Positions 43,903-53,319 of a DNA stretch of 64,000 nt are shown piece by piece. The stretch comes from Litorimonas taeanensis (GTDB lineage Bacteria; Pseudomonadota; Alphaproteobacteria; Caulobacterales; Maricaulaceae): contig NZ_RBII01000001.1 in assembly GCF_003634015.1 (NCBI RefSeq), forward strand, positions 744,001 to 808,000, read 5' to 3'. Each line of letters begins with the position of its first letter. The first letter of the stretch is position 1. A program made the position numbers and the translations under genes. The notes beneath the pieces were generated by a model. The model saw nothing but the letters and a program-made list of their open reading frames with translations, ran no database searches and was not told where the DNA came from.

Positions 43903-45041
43903 AACGTGAAACACAATTTACCCATTTAGGGCGCCCCAAAGCAGGACTAGGTACGGCTGTAAACCCTTCAGTTACTCGGGCATCAACTTTACTTTTTAAT
44001 GACGCTAAAGATCTTTATAGATCTGATGTTAGGGGATACGGGCGTCACGGAGCAGAAGTTCATGACGCATTGGCCGAGATGTTCACACATCTTGAAGGCG
44101 GCGCTGGAACCACGCTTTTCCCATCAGGCTTGATGGCCTGCACACTTCCAATTTTGTCACAAGTTAAAACAGGTGACCACGTTCTACTAACAGACTCCTC
44201 TTACGGGCCGACGCGAAATTTTTGTTTTACTAGTCTCAAAAATATGGGCATTGAAGTGGATTGCTATGACCCGCGTATAGGGGCAAAAATTCAAAGCCTC
44301 GTAAAACCTAATACTAAACTTATCATACTTGAAAGTCCTGGCTCTCTTACATTTGAAATTCAAGACATTCCTGCCATCACGGCAGTAGCAAAAACAATGG
44401 GTGTCACCACCTTAATTGACAATACTTGGTCTGCGGGCCTCGTACTCTCACCTTTAGCTCTTGGCGTAGATATATCTTGCCATGCAGCGACCAAATATTT
44501 TGGCGGTCATAGCGACGTGATGTACGGCGCTGCAATTGCAGCAGACAAACAAACGGCTAAAACGATTGCGCAAACAGCCAAAAATTTTGGGAATGCTAGC
44601 TCTCCTGATGATGCTTATCAAATTTTGCGAGGCTTTCGAACCGTTATGCACCGATTCAAGCACCAAGAATCAAGTGCCTTGGCTTTAGCAAAGTGGCTTG
44701 ATACGCGTGAAGAAATTCAATCAGTTTTACATCCGGCCTTAGAAAGTCATCCCGACCATTCAATTTGGAAAAGAGACTTTACAGGTTCAGGCTGTATATT
44801 CAGCGTTGTGATGCAAAAGGTTAGCAGTAAAAAAATAGAAGCCTTCATAAATGCACTGAAGATTTTTGGTATAGGCTACTCTTATGGCGGGTTTGAGAGC
44901 CTAGCGATACAATGTGATCCACAATTAAGGCGAGAAACCGCTCAACCATTATCAGGCCCTCTTGTACGTTTCGCATGTGGCCTAGAAAATGTTGACGATC
45001 TCAAAGGCGATATAGAACAAGCTCTTGTGGCACTTACTTAA
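43899..45041 (+). CDS. metC: Cystathionine beta-lyase
   Basis: PLP enzyme of the Cys/Met metabolism family, 380 residues. The start KRETQFTHLGRPK and the PLP-lysine motif CHAATKYFGGHSDVMYGA identify MetC of the alphaproteobacterial type, which cleaves cystathionine to homocysteine. The ATG overlaps sseA by 4 bp. A downstream lipoprotein esterase gene overlaps or abuts its stop. The cysK-sseA-metC order links cysteine and methionine metabolism. Confidence 0.9.
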   Translation: MKRETQFTHLGRPKAGLGTAVNPSVTRASTLLFNDAKDLYRSDVRGYGRHGAEVHDALAEMFTHLEGGAGTTLFPSGLMACTLPILSQVKTGDHVLLTDSSYGPTRNFCFTSLKNMGIEVDCYDPRIGAKIQSLVKPNTKLIILESPGSLTFEIQDIPAITAVAKTMGVTTLIDNTWSAGLVLSPLALGVDISCHAATKYFGGHSDVMYGAAIAADKQTAKTIAQTAKNFGNASSPDDAYQILRGFRTVMHRFKHQESSALALAKWLDTREEIQSVLHPALESHPDHSIWKRDFTGSGCIFSVVMQKVSSKKIEAFINALKIFGIGYSYGGFESLAIQCDPQLRRETAQPLSGPLVRFACGLENVDDLKGDIEQALVALT

Positions 45042-46263
45042 ATTGAAACGGTTTTGGCTAGGTGTTGTAACACTGCTCCTTTTTGGGGCCTTGGCATCGT
45101 GCTCTGGTACGCGCATTCTTATGCAACAGGCGTCCAATAAACCCAACCCAATTAAAGAACCCCTACCCGCTCTAATGCCTTATCAAGAGACTTTACGCCT
45201 GTTCGAACAGAATGTTTATGGTCCAATACCCATACTCTCTGACGTGGTGATTGTTGAAAAAAAACAGATTGCTAGAGAAGCATTTACAGAAAACGATACA
45301 GTTTGGCAGTGGAAAGTTGTTGCAGGTTACGGTTCAGAAAAACGAGTTTTCCATATTGTGTTAATCTCTAAAGAAGAGACTGAAAACTCACCATATATAA
45401 TAGCGCAAAACTTTTGCCCAAACACAGCAACAGTTCCCATTGATGGCATTACGGCACCTAATAATGCTCATTTTGATTGCTCACAAGGTGGTATGATTGG
45501 CTCAATCTTTGGATATTTTTTCGGTCGATATATAACCGTATCCCCTTATAAAATGATATTAGATCGCGGTTATAATATAGCTCTGTTCTATCCCTCTGAA
45601 TTTGTTCCAGATTCGCAATCTGACGCACCCGCAGTAACATCAAAACTTTTCAAGCACTCTGAATCAAAACCCGCTAATATTGCAATATGGGCAAGCCTAT
45701 CTAATTGGCTCGCAGAGGAGCTTAAGACGGCTAATTCGCGAAGACCTGTTATTAGCTATGGTCACTCTCGTTTTGGGAAAACCGCCCTACTCTCTGCCGC
45801 CACTAGCCCGTATATAGACGGTGTGATTGCTCATCAATCAGGCACAGGAGGAGCCTCTATATTAAGAGATAGGACAGGAGAAAGCATAAAAGATGTCATG
45901 GCGAGTTATGCCCATTGGTTTACTCCAAAATTTTCTTCTTTCGCGGGTAAGGAGAACACTCTTCCTATAGACGCGCACAACCTCTTATCGCTTATTGCCC
46001 CAAAACCTATTCTACTAGGCAATGCGCGCCGGGATGTTTGGTCTGATCCTGAAGGCGCATTCGATGCGGCTATTGCTGCAACACCCGTTTGGAGAAAAGT
46101 TGGATTATCAGGTCTCACTGCTAAAAGGTTAGATCACTTCATACCCGAAGATGATATAGCGTTTTGGATGCGTCCTGGTACGCATGGTGTTGTCAAAGAG
46201 GATTGGCCAGCTTTTCTAGATTTTTTAGATGCCCACTTCGGTGGTTCTATTTCACCCCAATGA
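45025..46263 (+). CDS. CE15-like (glucuronoyl-esterase-family) lipoprotein hydrolase
   Basis: An alpha/beta hydrolase resembling carbohydrate esterase family 15. The nucleophile Ser248 lies in GHSRFGK (246-252), the motif GHSRxGK being typical of that family. A downstream QSGTGGASILR segment and HWF (297-299) match the family core, and His387 in PGTHG is the likely catalytic base. The N-terminus is a lipoprotein signal ending LASC (Cys26). No ATG precedes it; translation must begin at TTG 45025, inside metC, or TTG 45043, just past the metC stop. Glucuronoyl esterases cut lignin-carbohydrate ester bonds; substrate here is unknown. Confidence 0.75.
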   Translation: MWHLLKLKRFWLGVVTLLLFGALASCSGTRILMQQASNKPNPIKEPLPALMPYQETLRLFEQNVYGPIPILSDVVIVEKKQIAREAFTENDTVWQWKVVAGYGSEKRVFHIVLISKEETENSPYIIAQNFCPNTATVPIDGITAPNNAHFDCSQGGMIGSIFGYFFGRYITVSPYKMILDRGYNIALFYPSEFVPDSQSDAPAVTSKLFKHSESKPANIAIWASLSNWLAEELKTANSRRPVISYGHSRFGKTALLSAATSPYIDGVIAHQSGTGGASILRDRTGESIKDVMASYAHWFTPKFSSFAGKENTLPIDAHNLLSLIAPKPILLGNARRDVWSDPEGAFDAAIAATPVWRKVGLSGLTAKRLDHFIPEDDIAFWMRPGTHGVVKEDWPAFLDFLDAHFGGSISPQ

Positions 46264-46301
46264 GTAAATATAAATCATAAAATTTGTTAGAGTTAAGAGA
46301 G

Positions 46302-46378
46302 TGGCAGGCCCAGTAGGACTCGAACCTACAACCTGCCGCTTAGAAGGCGGCTGCTCTATCCAGTTGAGCTATGGACCC
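46302..46378 (-). tRNA. tRNA-Arg(TCT)
   Basis: A 77-nt minus-strand tRNA including encoded CCA. The anticodon loop CTTCTAA sits on the GCCGC / GCGGC-type stem, giving anticodon TCT. The T-loop GGTTCGAGTCC is canonical. The 7-bp acceptor stem contains G-T pairs at positions 1-72 and 4-69. Confidence 0.96.
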
Positions 46379-46396
46379 TCTTAACGCTTACGAACC

Positions 46397-46702
46397 TTAG
46401 TGCGTCCAAGGCAATTTACGGTCATAACTGAAGTTATCAGCGTAAGACCGACGAATACGCTTTGTCTCACGTTTATCAATCACTCGATGTGGAATATTAT
46501 TAGCTTTCGCGTATGATATTGCATCTTCCTGTGTATCAAACTTAAGTTCAACTTGTGAACGGGGGTCAACAGAACGTGTGTTCCCTGTCAAAGGGTCGAT
46601 AATTGAAGGTGACTTCGTTACAAATTCTAGCACCCAAAAATGCGTTTTGGCTCGACCAGAGGTCATAGCAGACGGATTGGGTTGATAGATTTTAGCAAAC
46701 AT
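46397..46702 (-). CDS. NDUFS4-like supernumerary complex I subunit (ETC_C1_NDUFS4 family)
   Basis: A 101-residue protein matching the NDUFS4/AQDQ family of NADH dehydrogenase accessory subunits. Visible family features are ARIYQPxxS-like MFAKIYQPNPSAMTSGRA at the N-terminus, WVLEF, the SQVELKFDTQEDAISYAKANN segment and the C-terminal YADNFSYDRKLPWTH. This subunit is shared by alphaproteobacteria and mitochondria and stabilises the NADH-oxidising arm. It lies alone between tRNA-Arg and the HerA-like gene, away from a nuo operon. Confidence 0.9.
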   Translation of the reverse strand: MFAKIYQPNPSAMTSGRAKTHFWVLEFVTKSPSIIDPLTGNTRSVDPRSQVELKFDTQEDAISYAKANNIPHRVIDKRETKRIRRSYADNFSYDRKLPWTH

Positions 46703-46758
46703 CAGATAAGCCTATATATCGAATAGCAACGTCATATCAGATTAGAACACTCTGTAAA

Positions 46759-48645
46759 TCATATATCCCGATTAAAGGCAGAGTTAATCATAGATTTTAC
46801 GTCACCCAATGTTTGAGATTTCGGTGCTGAGCGTTCTAATATTCGTTGCCGCATAATTGGCGTGATACCTTTGGCAGGTGAATGGCTCTGATTCTGTGCT
46901 GGTGAATTGCTCTGTGGCGACACATTTTCAAAACCCACGACATTTGTTTTGCGAGTTTCTAGACTTCGGTTTCTCCACCTTTCAAAAACCGTTTGCATAA
47001 AGGCAGGCGTAGTTGTGTCGCGCTTCCACAGGTCTGTAAATACAGCACTAGAGCTATGCGGCAAATAGGCTTCCGGTAATCGGTTTAGCAAAACACGCAT
47101 CGGCAAATTCACGGCTTCACCAAAGACCATAGCCTCAGCCGTTCCCAATGATGGCAAGAATGACAGTAGTTCCGCGGCGCCATCAGGCACAGCAGCTTTA
47201 ACGAAGTTTTGATCGACCTCATTTGACAAACGCATGGAAAATATAGTTGAGCACTGCGACAGTGTTGAAGGCTCTAGCTCTGAAGGTCTCTGCGAAACAA
47301 TAGCGAGCGAAACCCCATATTTCCGTCCCTCTTTCGCAATTCGAGAAATAATACGGCGTGTAGACGCAAATCCTTGAGTCGCATCTCTTGGAATATATCG
47401 ATGGGCCTCTTCACAAACCAACAAGATGGGGATTTTTCGCTCTGACCATGTGGCAAGTTCAAAGGCTAGGCGGCTCACTACGCTAACAACAATATTTAGG
47501 GCTTCAGAAGGAATGCTTGAGAAGTCTAAGATTGAAATAGGTTTTCCACGCACTGGCAGTCGGAAAATTCGCCCCAGTATATCCTCTATAGAGCGCGGAG
47601 ATGCTTGGTTTTTAAAAATAAACTTATATCGCGGCTCCGACATGATACTCATGATACGGCGTTTTAGGCGTTTATAGGGGCCTAAATTAGAGGAATTCTC
47701 TAATTTCCCCATTTCATTATCGATTATCTTTAGAACGTCCCGAATTCGATAGGGGACAGGCGAATCAAGCGAAATGTGAGTCGCGCGCTGTAGCTCTGCC
47801 TCTATGTCATCAAGCTTCACCTGCGAAGAGATATCATTATTACGCTGAGCTCTATCAAATAAACGCTTCGCCTTTAGAATCACTTCATGAAGAACATCTT
47901 CCTCTTCAGTGGCATGATTAGGGATATCGCTGGTTAAAAGCTCAACAGTTTCCACAAAGTCGAACATCCATAGAGGTAAGTCTAGTGATTCAGAATTAAT
48001 CACCTCCGCGCGATTTCCAAAACTTTTAGAATACTCATTATGAGGGTCAAAGAGGACAACATGACCTTGAGGACTCTCATTAAGAATAGCCTGCAAAACG
48101 AGCGCTACCGTACAAGATTTACCTGATCCCGTAGACCCGATGATCGCAAAATGTTTGGACAACAGGTCATTCGTACGTACTTTAGCGGTAATCGATTCAT
48201 CCTGTTGCAAGTGCCCGATATCAATACATGATGCGTTTTCGCGGTTGAAAATGAGCTCCAAATCTTTCGGAGACATGTTGTAAACGGCTTCGTTCAAAAC
48301 GGGAAACGTCCGTACCCCTCTAAAGAATTTAGTCTCTTTTGTGACGGGATTTGTCGAAATTTCACCAAGAATGTTCAGAGTTGCTAGGCAGCCGTCATTA
48401 AGGCCATCTTCATCTACAGCCCCGATTTTTAAGGAAGACACCATGGCGACAACAATAGAATTAGTCGTCAGAATCTTAAGAACCGTACCAATCTGTGTGT
48501 GATGCAAAAGGTTGTTTCGAATCACTGACTTGTTAATTGATATAACGGCAGCAGCTGACCCTACGGTTAAAACACGGCCAAGCTCTACGGGCTTATACTC
48601 CGCACGTTTAGCCGTTATTTTACCAGCGCTAAAACTAGGTGACAT
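46759..48645 (-). CDS. HerA-like DUF87 ATPase
   Basis: A 628-residue hexameric-type ATPase of the HerA/FtsK superfamily. An N-terminal HAS-barrel-like beta domain (about 1-110) precedes the RecA fold with Walker A GSTGSGKS (170-177), Walker B ILLVCEEAHRY and a GRKYGVSLAIVSQRPSEL sensor segment. HerA proteins usually pair with NurA nuclease in DNA end-resection or with defence genes, but no nuclease or defence partner is adjacent. A disordered Ser/Pro/Gln-rich C-terminal tail ends the protein. The 224-bp region upstream holds no gene that I can support. Confidence 0.85.
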   Translation of the reverse strand: MSPSFSAGKITAKRAEYKPVELGRVLTVGSAAAVISINKSVIRNNLLHHTQIGTVLKILTTNSIVVAMVSSLKIGAVDEDGLNDGCLATLNILGEISTNPVTKETKFFRGVRTFPVLNEAVYNMSPKDLELIFNRENASCIDIGHLQQDESITAKVRTNDLLSKHFAIIGSTGSGKSCTVALVLQAILNESPQGHVVLFDPHNEYSKSFGNRAEVINSESLDLPLWMFDFVETVELLTSDIPNHATEEEDVLHEVILKAKRLFDRAQRNNDISSQVKLDDIEAELQRATHISLDSPVPYRIRDVLKIIDNEMGKLENSSNLGPYKRLKRRIMSIMSEPRYKFIFKNQASPRSIEDILGRIFRLPVRGKPISILDFSSIPSEALNIVVSVVSRLAFELATWSERKIPILLVCEEAHRYIPRDATQGFASTRRIISRIAKEGRKYGVSLAIVSQRPSELEPSTLSQCSTIFSMRLSNEVDQNFVKAAVPDGAAELLSFLPSLGTAEAMVFGEAVNLPMRVLLNRLPEAYLPHSSSAVFTDLWKRDTTTPAFMQTVFERWRNRSLETRKTNVVGFENVSPQSNSPAQNQSHSPAKGITPIMRQRILERSAPKSQTLGDVKSMINSAFNRDI

Positions 48646-48869
48646 ATGTCACACCCTTCTCAAATCAGTATTTGTCAACACTGATAACAAGATAGCGTTT
48701 ATTAAAGGTTTACTAAAAAGCCGTGAATTGGTCATTCTATCCAATAAGGATAAAAATCATCAATATATTTCAATAAATTGGAAAAACTAAAACTTCTATG
48801 AGTGAAGTTAGAAAACAGCCCTTAACTAAGAGGAGCTTGATTTAATCCTTAGACAAAATGAAGAGACCA

Positions 48870-48946
48870 TGGTCGGGGCGGCAAGATTCGAACTTGCGAC
48901 CCCCTGTTCCCAAAACAGGTGCGCTACCAGACTGCGCTACGCCCCG
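48870..48946 (-). tRNA. tRNA-Pro(TGG)
   Basis: A 77-nt minus-strand tRNA with encoded CCA. The acceptor stem CGGGGCG pairs with CGCCCCG. The anticodon loop TTTGGGA gives anticodon TGG. The T-loop GTTCGAATC is canonical. Confidence 0.96.
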
Positions 48947-48994
48947 AACATGGTGAACGAGCCTATTAAAGCCGCTAAAAAAAAATTCAAGCGC

Positions 48995-49474
48995 TTATGG
49001 TGCAGAATTACCAAAAAAAGTGTGTTTTATTGTATCTCCAGGCTGAATTCCTAATTCCAAAGAGCGCCCGCCTTTTAATTCCAGCACAGCAGCGACCACA
49101 GCCTCTGAAGAAGCGCTTCTTAATTTATAAGGTTGAGCCATATGTTCGATTTTTAAAATCTTACCATTTGAGCGTACAAATAAAATATCAAGAGGAATGG
49201 CGGTGTTTTTCATCCAAATAGTGGCAACTTTTGGCTCAGAGAATTCGAAAATCATGCCTGAGTTTTCGTCCATTTCTTCTCGGAACATCATGCCTCTGGC
49301 TTGCTGATCCAGCGTTTTAGCCTCTTCAACCATAAAGGTGTGTTCCCCAGATTGAGAGGTGATTGTGAGAGGCTGGGGAGCGCCAAAGTCAACGACATCA
49401 TTCCGACTCGTCTGAGCAGATGCAGTTGCACCAAGAAGGGCCGCTAAAACAAAGCTTACAATAATTTTTTTCAT
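48995..49474 (-). CDS. Secreted DUF192 protein
   Basis: A 159-residue protein with a cleavable signal peptide (MKKIIVSFVLAALLGATASA) and a DUF192 domain. Typical elements are QQARGMMFREEMDENSGMIF, the WMKNTAIPLDILF core and a C-terminal GGRSLELGIQPGD stretch. The family is common in proteobacteria and archaea, and its function is unknown. It lies between two tRNA genes and has no operon partner. Confidence 0.88.
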   Translation of the reverse strand: MKKIIVSFVLAALLGATASAQTSRNDVVDFGAPQPLTITSQSGEHTFMVEEAKTLDQQARGMMFREEMDENSGMIFEFSEPKVATIWMKNTAIPLDILFVRSNGKILKIEHMAQPYKLRSASSEAVVAAVLELKGGRSLELGIQPGDTIKHTFFGNSAP

Positions 49475-49542
49475 GCCGTCACATAGCGAATTAAATCGCC
49501 AACGAAAAGCACATAATAACAGCTCTGTTCAGGAAAACTGAT

Positions 49543-49617
49543 TGGCAGTCCCTAGGGGAATCGAACCCCTCTTTCCAGGTTGAAAACCTGGCGTCCTAAC
49601 CGATAGACGAAGGGACC
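49543..49617 (-). tRNA. tRNA-Glu(TTC)
   Basis: A 75-nt minus-strand tRNA including CCA. The anticodon loop TTTTCAA gives anticodon TTC between CCAGG and CCTGG stems. The T-loop GGTTCGATTCC is canonical. It lies between the DUF192 gene and recJ on the same strand. Confidence 0.96.
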
Positions 49618-49731
49618 GCGTATCAGTCCGCGCGATATATAATTCTGTTTCAGAGTGCGCAAGTCCTATTTTCCAAAAATCACAGCGAATTTGATTTTTT
49701 TTCAAATTACCTATCAGATTAAGCAAAAACT

Positions 49732-51513
49732 CTACGGTTCAGCCCTCGCAATATCTAAAATATGGAAATCGGCAGAGACTCGGCCATTCCATTCATTGCG
49801 TTTAATTTGCCCCGCGATGTGAACAGGCTGATTCCCTCCGGTTAAAAGACTTTCCGAAAGACCGCTATCATCTGCACCAAAGGCCATTGCCCGAAGACTA
49901 GACCCATCACGACTTTTGATTTGCAGACGAATATGTGGGCCACCTTTGATACGTTCGGCATAATCAATGATAACATCTGAGAGAACGAAAACTGGTGACG
50001 GATTTCCTGCGCCAAATGGTGCCACTTCATTCAATATAGAAAGGCTATCTAGATTCACAGCCTTGGGGTGAATAATCGCATCTACCTTTAATCTTTGGTG
50101 TTTTTGGGCTTCTCTTACAGCCTCGGCTAGTTCTGCTTGCATAAACTTAGTAAATGGGACAATTTTTGACTCACTGACAGTAAGGCCGCCCGCCATTTCA
50201 TGCCCGCCTCCTGACAGTAACAAGCCAGCAGATTTTGCTTTGGACAATGCTGCCCCCAAATTAACGCCCTTAATAGAGCGGCCAGACCCCTTCCCAACTC
50301 CGTCTTTGTCCACACCTATAACAAGGCATGGCTTATTAAACCGGTCTTTGATACGGCCCGCCACTATGCCAATAATTCCAGGATGCCAATTTTCCATTGA
50401 TACTATTATAATAGAATTATCAATGTCTACTTTTTCAGCTTCCTGCATGGCTTCGGTTTGGATTTGATTCTGTATTGCCCTGCGTTCTTTATTAACCTGG
50501 TCCAATTCCGCAGCATGTGAATAGGCGAGTTGAGCATTCTCAGTGGAAAGTAACTCGGCCCCCATATGAGAAACTCCGATTCGCCCACCAGCATTAATAC
50601 GCGGACCAAAACCAAAACCAGCATCACGGGTGGTAAAGGGCGGGGTCAAACCAGCAATATCGGCTAAAGCTTCGATTCCCGCCATATTTTGTTGAGACAA
50701 AACCTTTAAACCTTGAGAAACAATCGCCCTGTTTAACCCTACCAAAGGAACAACATCACAAACGGTCCCAAGTGCAGCTAAACCTAATAAATCAAGAGCC
50801 TTTACAGGAACCCTTAATCCTCGACGCCTCGCCTCACGGTTAAGTGCTACAACCGTCATGAAACAAACGCCTGCCGCGGCTAAGTTACCCAGACCAGATT
50901 CATCATCATGTCGGTTTGGGTTTACTATAGCTTTTGCCCTTGGGCGTGATTCGTCCATTAAATGATGATCAATGACCACGACCTCTAAGCCTATGTCTGT
51001 AGCATGCGAAAGCGCTTCATGTGCAGCTGCGCCGCAATCGACTGTAATCACTAACTCAATGCCACTAAGCTTTAATTTATCAAAAGCCGCCACAGAAGGA
51101 CCATAGCCCTCTAGCAATCTATCAGGGACGTAGAGCGACCAAGTTTGGTCCATCCCTTTTGCCCATCTCAACAGCTGTGAGGCAGACGTTCCACCATCGA
51201 CGTCATAATCTGCAAAAACGCATACATTACGCTTCTCGGTTATAGCCCTAAAGATTATCTGAACGGTTTCATCCATATCTTTGAGCGTAGAGGGGTCTGG
51301 CATTGCATCACGCAGTCGAGGACTAAGAAATTTGGCGACCTCTTCAGGCCCTATACCTCTACCTGCTAATAGACGCGCGGTTAAGGCAGGGATGTCAGTT
51401 GATTTTAAGAGGGTTTCAACCTCTGCTTCTTCGGCCCGATAGACCCAAGACTGCTTTCGAACTGACTGAGAAACGCCCAATAATGCCGTTTTACTAAGGT
51501 TCGTATTGTCCAT
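49732..51513 (-). CDS. recJ: Single-stranded-DNA-specific exonuclease RecJ
   Basis: 5'-3' single-strand exonuclease of the DHH family, used in recombination and mismatch repair; 593 residues. The metal-binding motifs are ADYDVDGGTS, TVDCGAAA and VIDHHLMDE in the N-terminal half, with DHHA1 motif SGGGHEMAGG further on. The ATG at 51513 is preferred over an adjacent TTG (51516). The gene is a single unit, with no partner overlap. Confidence 0.95.
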   Translation of the reverse strand: MDNTNLSKTALLGVSQSVRKQSWVYRAEEAEVETLLKSTDIPALTARLLAGRGIGPEEVAKFLSPRLRDAMPDPSTLKDMDETVQIIFRAITEKRNVCVFADYDVDGGTSASQLLRWAKGMDQTWSLYVPDRLLEGYGPSVAAFDKLKLSGIELVITVDCGAAAHEALSHATDIGLEVVVIDHHLMDESRPRAKAIVNPNRHDDESGLGNLAAAGVCFMTVVALNREARRRGLRVPVKALDLLGLAALGTVCDVVPLVGLNRAIVSQGLKVLSQQNMAGIEALADIAGLTPPFTTRDAGFGFGPRINAGGRIGVSHMGAELLSTENAQLAYSHAAELDQVNKERRAIQNQIQTEAMQEAEKVDIDNSIIIVSMENWHPGIIGIVAGRIKDRFNKPCLVIGVDKDGVGKGSGRSIKGVNLGAALSKAKSAGLLLSGGGHEMAGGLTVSESKIVPFTKFMQAELAEAVREAQKHQRLKVDAIIHPKAVNLDSLSILNEVAPFGAGNPSPVFVLSDVIIDYAERIKGGPHIRLQIKSRDGSSLRAMAFGADDSGLSESLLTGGNQPVHIAGQIKRNEWNGRVSADFHILDIARAEP

Positions 51514-51645
51514 CAAAGAATACCATTAATCATCAATGAGACTACATTTAACCTTATTGCCATCAAACATCCTCACAGGCGTGAAATATTACTAGAAGAA
51601 CCGATTCAATTAGTTGAACCTATTTCTTGATAAGCGTGATGAATT

Positions 51646-52851
51646 CTATTCAACCAAATTTTCAATATCTGACGAAAGGAACTGTTTAATATTCCGAGCG
51701 GCTTGACGAATTCTTTGCTCATTTTCTACTAAGGCAATACGTACATAGCCCTCACCATTAGGGCCGAAACCATTTCCGGGCGATACCGCAACGCCAGCTT
51801 CTTTCATTAAGAGCTTACAAAACTCAACAGACCCCAGATGGGCGAATTTAGGCGGCAATGGCGCCCATGTAAACATAGAGGCATCTGGGGACGGAACATC
51901 CCACCCTGCCCTTTTGAAACTTTCCACGACGACATCTCGGCGTCGCTTATAAATTTCACGCGCATCTTCAACAACATCTTGCGGACCATCAAGCGCCGCG
52001 CAGGCCGCGACTTGAATTGGTGTAAATGCCCCATAGTCCAAATAGGACTTAACCCGTGCTAAAGCCCCGATTAGGCGCTTGGAACCGACAGCAAATCCCA
52101 TACGCCACCCCGCCATAGAGTAGGTTTTTGATAATGATGTCGTCTCGATTGCAAGAATATCTTCTTTAGCTCCTTTAACCTGGAAAATCGAAGGAGGAGG
52201 CGTATCAAAATAAATTTCTGAATATGCCAAGTCTGATAAAATTATAATATCATGCTCTTTAGCAATCGCGACAATTTCCTCATAAAAACTTAGGTCAGCA
52301 ATTTGTCCTGTAGGGTTTGATGGAAAACAGACCACAATGGCCATTGGTGGCTTTTCCGCCTCAGCTAGAGCAGCCTTTACGCCTGCTAGGTATTCATCCG
52401 CAGTGATTGCTGGGATTCCTTGGATAACTGCGCCGGCTATAATAAATCCATAAGCATGGAGAGGATAAGACGGGTCAGGTGCATATATAACATCACCCGG
52501 CGCTGTGATTGCTTGCGCTAGGTTAGCAAACCCTTCTTTTGAACCTATCGTCGCGATGACTTCAGAATCTGCATCTAAATCAACATCGAATCGACGTTTA
52601 TAATAACGGGAGCAAGCCTGCCGAAGCCCTTTAATTCCGCGGGATGCAGAATATCCAGTTGTCTTTGGTTTTTGCACCGTTTCAATAAGCTTATCGATGA
52701 CATGCTGCGGCGTAGGTAAATCTGGGTTGCCAAATCCGAAATCAATAATGTCCATTCCACCAGCACGGAGTTCGGCTTTTAGTTTATTAACTTCCGCAAA
52801 AACATAAGGCGGCAATCGTTTGATTCTATAAAATTCTTCTGACTCAATCAC
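51646..52851 (-). CDS. AlaC-type aminotransferase (LL-diaminopimelate aminotransferase-like)
   Basis: A 401-residue class I/II PLP aminotransferase. The PLP lysine is in TTSLSKTYSMAGWRMGF, and CFPSNPTGQ and DLAYSEIYFD are cofactor-binding segments. The N-terminus (FGFGNPDLPTPQHV) is typical of AlaC/YfdZ, a glutamate-pyruvate transaminase, which is often annotated as LL-diaminopimelate aminotransferase by similarity. In vivo substrate cannot be settled from sequence. The start is a GTG at 52851, 9 bp after the stop of the small lipoprotein gene, so the two are probably cotranscribed. Confidence 0.85.
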   Translation of the reverse strand: MIESEEFYRIKRLPPYVFAEVNKLKAELRAGGMDIIDFGFGNPDLPTPQHVIDKLIETVQKPKTTGYSASRGIKGLRQACSRYYKRRFDVDLDADSEVIATIGSKEGFANLAQAITAPGDVIYAPDPSYPLHAYGFIIAGAVIQGIPAITADEYLAGVKAALAEAEKPPMAIVVCFPSNPTGQIADLSFYEEIVAIAKEHDIIILSDLAYSEIYFDTPPPSIFQVKGAKEDILAIETTSLSKTYSMAGWRMGFAVGSKRLIGALARVKSYLDYGAFTPIQVAACAALDGPQDVVEDAREIYKRRRDVVVESFKRAGWDVPSPDASMFTWAPLPPKFAHLGSVEFCKLLMKEAGVAVSPGNGFGPNGEGYVRIALVENEQRIRQAARNIKQFLSSDIENLVE

Positions 52852-52860
52852 GACCGCCCC

Positions 52861-53214
52861 CTATTGTGGATCATCAGCTTTGTAGGCTTGCGCCTGTGCT
52901 TTTAAAGATTGATATTGCTGTTCTAATTCTTCGGCGGTCATGGGCTGGTCCGTTTTAGGCACCTTAAACCCCTGCTTAATGACTAGCATCGAGTCGGCGG
53001 CATCATCCCAATCCGAGGCGGGCCGCGTATCCATTGGTATTTCAGGGGCCTCTTCTACTGATGGAATAGTTTGGTCGATGTTACGCGCCTCTTCTTCGAA
53101 TTCAGAGCTACCCATGAAGTCAATATCAGGAAGATTAATAGAGGAACACGCAGACAGGCCTAAAACTAGGCATAAACCAAAACTTGATAAACGTAATTTT
53201 CGCAATGCCAACAC
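52861..53214 (-). CDS. Small uncharacterised lipoprotein
   Basis: A 117-residue protein with a lipoprotein signal ending LSAC (Cys23), starting from GTG 53214 (a TTG follows as the next codon). The mature part is acidic, with FEEEARNIDQTIPSVEEAPEI-like composition and a C-terminal helix (EELEQQYQSLKAQAQAY). No domain is recognised. It lies 9 bp upstream of the AlaC-type gene and probably shares its transcript, which says little about its job. Confidence 0.7.
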   Translation of the reverse strand: MLALRKLRLSSFGLCLVLGLSACSSINLPDIDFMGSSEFEEEARNIDQTIPSVEEAPEIPMDTRPASDWDDAADSMLVIKQGFKVPKTDQPMTAEELEQQYQSLKAQAQAYKADDPQ

Positions 53215-53319
53215 ATCAACCTCGATTCGGTAGTTCTAAGTTAAATTCAGATATGATGGTTATTAAGGCCAAGGTCACCTAAATTTAGACTCACACAGGA
53301 AGAAAACCATAACTTCACA

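Noticed and set aside
48512-48790. 92-codon plus-strand frame overlapping the HerA-like start
   Set aside because: Half lies antisense to a well-supported gene, and the rest is low-complexity AT-rich sequence without a ribosome site.
49529-49726. 65-codon frame over tRNA-Glu
   Set aside because: Antisense/overlap artefact of the tRNA; peptide with TPGFQPGKRGSIPLG is a common false translation of tRNA genes.
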